DNA of 6,747 bases from positions 1 to 6,747 of the forward strand of contig JALGTS010000064.1 of NCBI GenBank assembly GCA_029821255.1, in the 5' to 3' direction. Source of the stretch: Candidatus Zipacnadia bacterium. GTDB lineage: Bacteria > Armatimonadota > Zipacnadia > Zipacnadales > Zipacnadaceae. The position numbers and the translations under genes were made by a program. The notes under the pieces were generated by a model. It was given only the letters and a program-made list of their open reading frames with translations. It searched no databases and was not told the DNA's origin. Position 1 is the stretch's first letter. Each line of letters starts with the position of its first letter. Shown here in pieces: positions 1-6,092 of this stretch.

Positions 1-169
1 AGATAATGATACACCCCCTACCATCGCCGGCTATGTGCTGAAGAAGGAGCTGGTGGGCGATTGCTGCCACGGTCCGGTGCGGGTTACTGTGCATTTCGAC
101 GCCGACAAGCGGCCTACCGACCATACTGTTGAGGGTGGCCAGTGGCTATCGGCAGAGGAATGTATGTAG
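1..169 (+). CDS. 3' end of an unrecognised protein gene (partial)
   Basis: An open frame enters from the left edge (first full codon at 2) and stops at TAG 167-169, giving the last 55 residues of a protein. The piece begins DNDTPPTIAGYVLKKELV and ends GGQWLSAEECM. It is soluble in character, with three cysteines (an adjacent Cys-Cys pair and one next to the C-terminus) and no membrane segment or motif that I recognise. No ATG lies in this frame, so the start is outside the window. The stop lies 39 bases before the next gene on the same strand, which fits an operon with the membrane protein downstream. Coding status rests on the uninterrupted frame, plausible amino-acid composition and the close spacing. 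I cannot assign a function. Confidence 0.72.
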   Translation, partial: DNDTPPTIAGYVLKKELVGDCCHGPVRVTVHFDADKRPTDHTVEGGQWLSAEECM

Positions 170-196
170 GCACCGATCCATCTGGTTCCGGTGGGC

Positions 197-202
197 GGAG
201 GG
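197..202 (+). promoter_or_regulatory. Shine-Dalgarno site that sets the start of the membrane protein gene
   Basis: GGAGGG lies six bases before ATG 209. An in-frame GTG at 191 would add six residues, but it overlaps the region just before this site and has no purine-rich site of its own. The ribosome site therefore favours ATG 209 as the true start. Confidence 0.8.
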
Positions 203-208
203 AATCTA

Positions 209-1102
209 ATGACGGAGACCAGCGGAGCAGATGCGGCCAGCAGGTGGGCGTTTTTGCGTTTGCCGGTGGGGAAATTGGCCCTACCGGCGATTTGCATATA
301 CCTCCTGCTTGTCGCCGCTCCTCTAATACCTATTCCCCCCACATATGGACCAATTGCCGTCTGGAGCGGATCACTTCTGGCAACGCTACTACTGGCGGCG
401 CTGTCGGTGATGCTGCTGATCAATGGTGCTCGCCTCCAACTATCAGTGGCCCATGAAGTGGCCTTGCTGACCGTTTCAGCGGGCCTGTGGCTGGGCCTGG
501 CCAGGTTGGCCGGACTGAGTCATCTTAATCGCTTGCTAATCTCACCCGTTGCTACCGTAGTTTTTCTGCTCACCTGCCTGTGGCTGGGGCGGGTGATATC
601 GCGACTCTTCCGGACAAGCAGTATCCTACTACCGGCCTGCGCAGCAGTGGCGCTGGCTGACATCTATACGGTTTACGCCGGACCCACCGGTATGATGCTG
701 CAGATTAACCCCGAATTCGTCCAGAGTGTTTCCGTTGCCATCCCGGAGATCGGTTCGGCAGTTGGTGCGGAAGGCTTATCCGGACTGGCAGTATCCAACT
801 TCATCGGCCTGGGCGACTTCATATTCCTGGCCGCGCTGCTGGCAGCGGCCGCCAAGTTCAGATTTAAACTGGTGCGGACCGCCTGGCTGGTGCTGGCGGC
901 AGCCGCTGTAGGTATGGCGATACAATGGCTCGTCCCTGCCTTGATCGGCGTTCCCCTCCTGCCCTTTATTGCCACTGGATTTGCTTGGGCCAACTGGAAC
1001 CAGTTCCACTTGACCAAGGAAGAAAAGCAAGCCACCGGGATAGCTGCTCTGATTATTGGCCTGCTCGTGGTGGTGATCTGGATATTGGTCCGCGTGCTGT
1101 AG
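209..1102 (+). CDS. Multi-pass membrane protein, candidate presenilin/SPP-like intramembrane aspartyl protease (GxGD type)
   Basis: A 297-residue protein from ATG 209, which has a strong ribosome site. I count nine hydrophobic helices at about residues 23-43, 47-72, 82-101, 109-130, 138-157, 192-215, 222-241, 242-262 and 276-295. Three features match the presenilin/signal peptide peptidase family (peptidase A22). Asp151 lies in helix 5 and is followed by GPTGMML, comparable to GPLRMLV after Asp257 of human presenilin-1. FIGLGDFIF in helix 6 carries Asp203, and presenilin-1 has LGLGDFIF around Asp385. VPLLPFIATGF in helix 8 aligns with LPALPISITFG, the PAL region. The Asp203-to-PLL spacing (46 residues) is close to the 48 in presenilin-1. 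Such enzymes cut substrates within the membrane. Oddities: the residue before Asp151 is Ala, not Tyr; PAL reads PLL; one helix seems to be missing before the catalytic pair and one is added at the C-terminus. The family call is my motif reading, not a search. An inactive relative or an unrelated GxGD protein is possible. Confidence 0.78.
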   Translation: MTETSGADAASRWAFLRLPVGKLALPAICIYLLLVAAPLIPIPPTYGPIAVWSGSLLATLLLAALSVMLLINGARLQLSVAHEVALLTVSAGLWLGLARLAGLSHLNRLLISPVATVVFLLTCLWLGRVISRLFRTSSILLPACAAVALADIYTVYAGPTGMMLQINPEFVQSVSVAIPEIGSAVGAEGLSGLAVSNFIGLGDFIFLAALLAAAAKFRFKLVRTAWLVLAAAAVGMAIQWLVPALIGVPLLPFIATGFAWANWNQFHLTKEEKQATGIAALIIGLLVVVIWILVRVL

Positions 1103-1113
1103 GCAGGGGCTTG

Positions 1114-1617
1114 CTACGACTTCACCCAGCGGATGCCACCGGCAGTGTCGGCAGCCTCAGCGACGCGGCGGCCATCGGGGAGTATCAGCTTGGGGGCAAT
1201 CTCGGCCAGGGGCACCAGCACAAACTGGCGGACCAACATTTGTGGGTGAGGGACCTGCAGATCCGGTTCGTCAATCGTCTCGTCCCCGTACAGCAGGATA
1301 TCTATATCAATGACCCGCTCACCCCATCGCCGTGTACGCACGCGGCCCATCTCTTGCTCAATTCTGTGAATGTGGCCCAGCAGTCGCCGCGCCGAACAGG
1401 CCACCTCTGCCTGCACCACCTGGTTAAAAAAATCCGGCTGATCCTGCGGACCAACCGGAGCTGTTTCGCATATTGACGAGGTCCTGACAATCTTTATAAC
1501 CGGAACCTGGCCAAGGCGTCGCCTGGCTTCAGCCAGATTGGCCATCCGGTCACCAAGATTGCTGCCCAACCCGAGGTAACAGGTAACTATCTCTTTGGCG
1601 TTCACAGCACTGGGCAT
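1114..1617 (-). CDS. folK: 2-amino-4-hydroxy-6-hydroxymethyldihydropteridine pyrophosphokinase (HPPK)
   Basis: A 167-residue cytoplasmic enzyme that moves pyrophosphate from ATP to 6-hydroxymethyl-7,8-dihydropterin, the step before dihydropteroate synthase in folate synthesis. All family marks are visible: YLGLGSNLGDR near residues 14-24, the pterin-side stretch ETAPVGPQDQPDFFNQV at 51-67, the ATP/magnesium signature RRWGERVIDIDILLYG at 96-111 with Asp104 and Asp106 as metal ligands, and PHPQMLVRQFVLVPL at 123-137. Length is normal for a single-domain HPPK, and no FolB or FolP fusion is present. The start ATG overlaps the ftsH stop by one base (TAATG), and no good ribosome site lies upstream, so translation is probably coupled to ftsH. 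It is the last gene of the minus-strand run. Its stop is 11 bases from the stop of the convergent membrane protein gene. Confidence 0.96.
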   Translation of the reverse strand: MPSAVNAKEIVTCYLGLGSNLGDRMANLAEARRRLGQVPVIKIVRTSSICETAPVGPQDQPDFFNQVVQAEVACSARRLLGHIHRIEQEMGRVRTRRWGERVIDIDILLYGDETIDEPDLQVPHPQMLVRQFVLVPLAEIAPKLILPDGRRVAEAADTAGGIRWVKS

Positions 1618-3575
1618 TAAGATATTTCGGGCAAGGGCTGCTCGGGCACGACACCGGGAGATGGTTGATGCTGTTCACTCTCTGGTTGGGGCATAGTCGG
1701 CTCCGCCACTGTCCCGCTCTTTGCTTTCTTCTCCTGAGGCAGCTTGCCATACTCCAACAATGACGCAACCTGCTCCATTGTCAGGCTTTCGTGCTCAAGC
1801 AGAGCGGCGACGAGTATCTCCAGCTTGTCGCGATGCTCCCGGATTATACCGACAGCCCGTTGGTAGGCGTCTTCAACTAACCGGCGTACTTCCTGGTCAA
1901 TCTTGCGCGCAGCCTCTTCGGAGTAGTTGCGCTCTTCGGCTAACTCTTTGCCTAGAAAGATCGCACCATTTTTGCGACCGTAGGTAATTGGCCCCAGCTC
2001 GGTGCTCATACCGTACTCGGTCACCATCTGTCGAGCCACCTGGCTAACCTTTTCCAAATCGTTGGCTGCACCGGTAGTGACGTCACCAAATACCAGCTCC
2101 TCGGCCGCCCGACCTGCCAGAGCTTGGGTCATCCGATCACGGAGCTCCTTGCTGAAGACCATATAGCGGTCTTCTTCGGGCAAGTTTATGGTATAGCCCA
2201 TAGCTAAACCCCGGGGTAGAATGGTGACCTTGTAAGTTTTGTCAAAGCCAGGCAGCATGCTACCTACCAGAGCATGGCCGGCCTCGTGGTAAGCAAGTAC
2301 CTTACGCTGCTCCTCGCTCATTACCCGGCTTTTGCGCTGAGGGCCAGCTAAGACACGCTCCACCGCCTCATCAAACTCGGCCATCGTTATCTGCTGCTTA
2401 TTCCGCCGCCCAGCCAGCAAAGCAGCTTCATTGACCAAATTCTCCAAGTCGGCACCGGAAAAGCCTGGAGTGCGCTTGGCTAATATGGAGATGTCAACCT
2501 CTTCGCTAATAGGTTTATCTTTACAATATAGCTCCAGGATCTGCTCGCGCTCCCTGACATCCGGATTGGGCACAACAACCTGGCGATCAAAACGCCCTGG
2601 ACGCAGCAAGGCCGGATCAAGGATATCAGGACGGTTAGTCGCCGCCAGAATAATAATATCAGCATTAGGGTCAAAGCCATCCATCTCTACCAGCAGCGCG
2701 TTCAGCGTCTGCTCGCGTTCGTCGTGACCACCGCCCAGACCCGCACCTCGCAGTCGCCCGACGGCGTCCAGCTCGTCTATAAAAATGATGGCCGGCAGGT
2801 GCTGCTTGGCTTCTCGGAACAGATCCCGTACCCGCGAGGCCCCAACGCCAACAAACATCTCCACGAAGTCAGCGCCGCTCAAGAAAAAGAAGGCCACGCC
2901 GGCCTCTCCCGCAACGGCCCGGGCCAGCAGCGTCTTCCCACAACCCGGTGGCCCCACTAACAGGACACCCCGAGGGATTGTCGCCCCTAACTTGCGGAAC
3001 CGCTCCGGGTCTTTCAGGAATTCGACTATCTCCTGCAGTTCCTCTTTAACCTCGCTCATACCCGCCACATCGTCAAAGGTAACCTGCCTCATACTTTCGC
3101 TGAGCAACTTGGCTTGGCTGCGGCCAAAGTTGAAGGCCTGACCACCAGCACCCCGCATCTGTCGAATAATGAACAGCCAGAAGAACAGCAATATAGCCAC
3201 TGGCACAATGAGCGTGCTCAGCCACCCTAGTAGATTGTCCGACCATGACCCGCCGGTCACTGCGACATCAATATCAGGATGTTCTTTGATAAATTTATCT
3301 ATAGTTTGCGGATCTAGCTGCGTCTCAACTACATACTTGGTGAAAGATTGCTGAGTACCAGCGAAGGCATCCTTGCGAAATTCTCCCTCAATACGCTTGC
3401 CTGCGATAATCTTTGCCGTGCGGATGCGTCCGGCGTCAAGATCAGACAAAAAATCAGTGTAATGTTTATACTCCTTTACCGTCACCATTTGGCTCGACAG
3501 CTTGGGAATCATCACAAATGCCACTATAATTGCAGCAATGACCAGTATTGTAACCAACGGGTTGTGCCTATTCAT
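1617..3575 (-). CDS. ftsH: ATP-dependent zinc metalloprotease FtsH
   Basis: A 652-residue membrane-anchored AAA+ protease that degrades misfolded membrane proteins and short-lived regulators. Order: helix 1 at about 6-24, an extracytoplasmic domain at about 30-114, helix 2 at about 115-140, then the AAA module. That module has Walker A GPPGCGKT (208-215), the pore stretch MFVGVG (240-245), Walker B IIFIDELD (263-270) and the second region of homology ATNRPDILDPALLRPGRFDR (312-331). The M41 protease domain has HEAGH (430-434) with the catalytic Glu, and a likely third zinc ligand Asp506 in TTGAANDLEK. A Pro/Gln/Glu-rich tail follows residue 620 and looks unstructured. Walker A has Cys where Thr is commoner, which should not prevent nucleotide binding. 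The start is ATG 3575, seven bases after GAGGAG; a TTG at 3590 is in frame but lies upstream of that site. The gene starts 4 bases after the tilS stop and shares one base with folK. Confidence 0.98.
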   Translation of the reverse strand: MNRHNPLVTILVIAAIIVAFVMIPKLSSQMVTVKEYKHYTDFLSDLDAGRIRTAKIIAGKRIEGEFRKDAFAGTQQSFTKYVVETQLDPQTIDKFIKEHPDIDVAVTGGSWSDNLLGWLSTLIVPVAILLFFWLFIIRQMRGAGGQAFNFGRSQAKLLSESMRQVTFDDVAGMSEVKEELQEIVEFLKDPERFRKLGATIPRGVLLVGPPGCGKTLLARAVAGEAGVAFFFLSGADFVEMFVGVGASRVRDLFREAKQHLPAIIFIDELDAVGRLRGAGLGGGHDEREQTLNALLVEMDGFDPNADIIILAATNRPDILDPALLRPGRFDRQVVVPNPDVREREQILELYCKDKPISEEVDISILAKRTPGFSGADLENLVNEAALLAGRRNKQQITMAEFDEAVERVLAGPQRKSRVMSEEQRKVLAYHEAGHALVGSMLPGFDKTYKVTILPRGLAMGYTINLPEEDRYMVFSKELRDRMTQALAGRAAEELVFGDVTTGAANDLEKVSQVARQMVTEYGMSTELGPITYGRKNGAIFLGKELAEERNYSEEAARKIDQEVRRLVEDAYQRAVGIIREHRDKLEILVAALLEHESLTMEQVASLLEYGKLPQEKKAKSGTVAEPTMPQPESEQHQPSPGVVPEQPLPEIS

Positions 3576-3579
3576 ATAG

Positions 3580-5046
3580 CTACTCCTCAATATCTGTCGC
3601 GCCGAGCACCTTATTTGTCACAGGCACCGCCGACAGCTTCAAGAACTTCGTTGTATCTTTCGTGACCCGAAATTGCTCCCCCATCCGCAGCCCCACAGCC
3701 CAGATAATTCTGCCTTGGTTGTCAACCACCAACGGAATGCAATCACGCTGTTGCTGCGGGACCTTCTCGTCTACAAACAGGTCCTGCACTTTCTTGTGGC
3801 CGCCCATCCCCAGTGGCTGCATACAGTCACCCCGCTGCCGGTTGCGCACATATAACTTCGAACCGACAATGTCCGCATCCACAACAATATGACCACCTGC
3901 CACATCCCCCAGGTCACTGGGTCGATCAGGCAGCAACTCCGCGCACACCAGCATACCGACTTCCGGTATCTCCGTAGCGCCTGGTACTGACAGTTCGTAA
4001 CACCAGGGTTCGTCGCATCTGGGCTGGTGTTGCGCTCTTTCACCAGTTATTAGCTCAAGTTCAGTATACCCAATTCTGGCCAGAACTTTCCCCGGCAGGT
4101 GCAACTCCGCACCCGTCTGTCCCTCATCAATCAGCTCCCGTAAGGCCTCATAATGGACCTCGCCGACATTAGTCGCCGCCCCCAGAAGCTCCACTATCGC
4201 CCGCCGCAGCAGCCGATGCTGCAGCCCTGGCGGCAGTTCGCGCAGCCTTGTACGGTCAAGTTTGACACTACCTACCCCTACGGAGGCTACCTCCTTGAAT
4301 TCCTGCTTCACCAGCGGCTCAGTCCACGCCAACTCCTCTTCGGCAGCTCGGACTACCCGTAGCAGTGCCCTGTGTGGGTCCTCACTATATTCCTCGTCCA
4401 GCAACGGTAGTAACTCAAGCCTAATTTTGTTGCGCAGGAAATCAGATGTCTCCAGATTAGTCCGGTCACAACGCGGCTTCAGCCCCTGCTGCCGGCAGTA
4501 TTCAGCCACAGTCTCTCGGCGAGTGGCAATCAACGGCCGTACGAATATGCCGCGCACCGGCGGAATGCTCCGCAGTCCGTACAAGCCCGTCCCTCGTAGC
4601 AGGTTGATGAGCAAAGTCTCAACCCGGTCGCTGGCAGTATGGCCCAGCGCCACCCGCGTGAAGCCGTGTTGCTCCGCGAGTGTCGAGAAATACTCATAAC
4701 GGGCACAACGGCCTGCCCCCCCCACAGAAAGGCCCGCTTCGCGTGCCCGCTTAGCCACATCCTGGGAAGCTACATAACAGGGCACGCCTAAATCCCTGCA
4801 TAATCGCCGCACGTACGCTTCATCCTGGTCAGCTTGCTCACCGCGCAATTTGTGATTAAGATGAGCCACTGCCAGCTCAATACCCAACTCCTCGCTAAAC
4901 GAATGCAACAGATGCAGCAAGCCGACCGAGTCAGCCCCACCTGAAACCGCCACCAGGACCCTTTGACCAGTCTGTAGCATCTGATAGCGGCGAATCGTTC
5001 CCCGAACTTGTTCTCGCAGGCTCTCAACACCATCCGCCATCGGCAC
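3580..5046 (-). CDS. tilS: tRNA(Ile)-lysidine synthetase
   Basis: A cytoplasmic enzyme of about 488 residues that uses ATP and lysine to convert the wobble C34 of tRNA-Ile(CAU) to lysidine, so that it reads AUA as isoleucine. The N-terminal PP-loop ATPase domain has SGGADS at 35-40, HLNHKLRGEQADQDE at about 62-76, and GHTASDRVET at 135-144 followed by LINLLRGTGLYGLR. The middle holds a substrate-binding region. The C-terminal TilS domain (about 397-470) includes RGDCMQPLGMGGHKKVQDLF and IPLVVDNQGRIIWAVG. Length fits the long, three-domain form. The conserved Glu before the AR..RY motif is replaced: the stretch reads SVGGAGRCARYEYF, encoded across a run of eight G. Start is uncertain. GTG 5046 sits seven bases after GAGGAG and is preferred; ATG 5040 and TTG 5049 are in-frame alternatives. 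The hpt gene often found between tilS and ftsH is absent. Confidence 0.95.
   Translation of the reverse strand: MPMADGVESLREQVRGTIRRYQMLQTGQRVLVAVSGGADSVGLLHLLHSFSEELGIELAVAHLNHKLRGEQADQDEAYVRRLCRDLGVPCYVASQDVAKRAREAGLSVGGAGRCARYEYFSTLAEQHGFTRVALGHTASDRVETLLINLLRGTGLYGLRSIPPVRGIFVRPLIATRRETVAEYCRQQGLKPRCDRTNLETSDFLRNKIRLELLPLLDEEYSEDPHRALLRVVRAAEEELAWTEPLVKQEFKEVASVGVGSVKLDRTRLRELPPGLQHRLLRRAIVELLGAATNVGEVHYEALRELIDEGQTGAELHLPGKVLARIGYTELELITGERAQHQPRCDEPWCYELSVPGATEIPEVGMLVCAELLPDRPSDLGDVAGGHIVVDADIVGSKLYVRNRQRGDCMQPLGMGGHKKVQDLFVDEKVPQQQRDCIPLVVDNQGRIIWAVGLRMGEQFRVTKDTTKFLKLSAVPVTNKVLGATDIEE
3583..3588 (-). promoter_or_regulatory. Shine-Dalgarno site for ftsH embedded in the last codons of tilS
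   Basis: GAGGAG on the minus strand is also the last two tilS codons (Glu-Glu), directly before the tilS TAG. Seven bases separate it from the ftsH ATG at 3575. The arrangement favours translational coupling of tilS and ftsH and rules against the in-frame TTG at 3590, which precedes the site. Confidence 0.82.
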
Positions 5047-5053
5047 CAACCTT

Positions 5054-5059
5054 CTCCTC
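5054..5059 (-). promoter_or_regulatory. Shine-Dalgarno site for tilS
   Basis: GAGGAG (within GAGGAGAAGG) on the minus strand. Spacing is 4 bases to TTG 5049, 7 to GTG 5046 and 13 to ATG 5040. This favours GTG 5046, although the AAGG at its 3' end would give 9 bases to ATG 5040. Confidence 0.65.
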
Positions 5060-5164
5060 AGCTATAATCCACAAAGTTCGTTTCTGGTGGCACACGCTCG
5101 AGCCACAAATCTGGGCAGCGGCAGCAACAGGCTGAATATCGGAGCTGGTGGGGAAATAAGAGGC

Positions 5165-6070
5165 CTATTCACTTGGCTGCAGCAGCCGCTGCATCGTCTC
5201 CTGATAGATCTCGCGAGTACGTGCCACAATCTCAGCAGGAAGCTGCGGAGCAGGAGGCTCTTTGTCCCAGTCCAGCGTCTCCAGGTAATCGCGGACATAC
5301 TGTTTATCGAACGACTCTTGAGGATGGCCGGGTTCCCACTTCTCTAAGTCCCAGTATCGCGAGGCATCGGGGGTAAAAATCTCGTCAACCAGAATCAACT
5401 CGCCGTTGACCAAACCGAATTCAAACTTGGCATCAGCCAGAATGAACCCACACTGCGCTGCATATTCAGCCCCAAATTCATAAAGTTTCAGTGACTCCTG
5501 CTCCAGATCCTCAGCCAACCGCTCGCCGGTAATCTTCGCCATCTCCTCGCGGGTAATATTGACGTCATGCCCCGAGGTAGCCTTGGTGGCAGGTGTGAAA
5601 ATCGGCTCCGGAAGCCTATCGGCCTCCACCAGACCTTCCGGCAGTTTATGGTCGCATACTTGCCCATCCTCTTGGTAGGAACGCCAGGCCGAGCCAGCCA
5701 AGTAGCCCCGCACTACACACTCGACCGGCACAATCTTAGCCTTGCGCACCCACATTGAGCGCCCCTCAAGTAATTCGTGGTAGTCGGCCACTGCCTCAGG
5801 AAAATCACTTACATCAGTGGAGATCAGATGGTTGGGTACGATATGCTCAGTTTTCTCAAACCAGAACGCCGATATTCTTGTAAGAATCTTGCCCTTGCCG
5901 GGAATGCCATTGGGCATCACTACGTCAAAGCAAGATATGCGGTCAGTAGCCACAATGAGAAGATTATCGCCGAATTCGTATATGTCGCGTACTTTCCCCG
6001 ACCGCCGGCGGTCCGCTCCCGGCAGATGCGTGGTCAGAATTGTCTTTTCCACAACTTCAGACACAGTCAT
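5165..6070 (-). CDS. purC: Phosphoribosylaminoimidazole-succinocarboxamide synthase (SAICAR synthetase)
   Basis: A 301-residue cytoplasmic enzyme that joins aspartate to CAIR using ATP to give SAICAR in purine synthesis. Visible marks: GKVRDIYEFGDNLLIVATDR from residue 25, then SCFDVVMPNGIPGKGKIL (46-63). The first family signature is IVPVECVVRGYLAGS (113-127), with the central TPATKATSGHDVNI at 159-172. The second signature is LADAKFEFG (211-219), followed by LVDEIFTPDASRYW (227-240). Length matches the longer class of about 300 residues (yeast Ade1-like) rather than the short class of about 240. ATG 6070 has a G5 run only two bases upstream; GTG at codon 3 (6064) would have eight-base spacing and is a possible start that drops two residues. 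thrC ends 22 bases upstream. A gap of about 118 bases follows before tilS, so purC may end one transcription unit or be read through. Confidence 0.97.
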   Translation of the reverse strand: MTVSEVVEKTILTTHLPGADRRRSGKVRDIYEFGDNLLIVATDRISCFDVVMPNGIPGKGKILTRISAFWFEKTEHIVPNHLISTDVSDFPEAVADYHELLEGRSMWVRKAKIVPVECVVRGYLAGSAWRSYQEDGQVCDHKLPEGLVEADRLPEPIFTPATKATSGHDVNITREEMAKITGERLAEDLEQESLKLYEFGAEYAAQCGFILADAKFEFGLVNGELILVDEIFTPDASRYWDLEKWEPGHPQESFDKQYVRDYLETLDWDKEPPAPQLPAEIVARTREIYQETMQRLLQPSE

Positions 6071-6092
6071 AACCCCCGTCAGCTTCGTAATG

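Noticed and set aside
208..215. Idea that the GxGD protein is a prepilin peptidase (A24) rather than presenilin-like
   Set aside because: No zinc-binding cysteine motifs or prepilin peptidase-type N-terminal domain are visible, no pilus genes are nearby, and the GLGDFIF, GP and proline-motif spacing fit A22 better. Coordinates refer only to the start of the gene at 209.
1426..1432. Seven-A run (seven T on the folK strand) resembling a slippery heptamer
   Set aside because: It simply encodes the conserved Phe-Phe of the FolK motif DFFNQ, and the frame is intact on both sides; no downstream structure was evident.
925..1476. Plus-strand open frame of 183 codons across the 3' end of the membrane gene and antisense to folK
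   Set aside because: It overlaps two well-supported genes in other frames, has low-complexity, unstructured content and no ribosome site; a shadow frame.
5058..5075. AT-rich GGATTATAGC upstream of tilS as a possible -10 box
   Set aside because: It lies nearly on top of the ribosome site and no -35-like hexamer sits at suitable spacing.
5087..5106. Small inverted repeat GTGGC/GCCAC with a 10-base loop in the purC-tilS gap
   Set aside because: Only five pairs and no T run on either strand, so it does not qualify as an intrinsic terminator; could be chance.
5175..5187. Near-palindrome GGCTGC-A-GCAGCC at the purC 3' end
   Set aside because: It lies inside codons of the Leu-Gln-rich purC tail, a one-base centre cannot form a normal loop, and no T run follows.
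5062..5298. Minus-strand open frame of 78 codons in the purC-tilS gap
   Set aside because: Most of it overlaps the purC end in another frame; its Arg/Leu/Cys-rich translation looks non-coding and there is no ribosome site.
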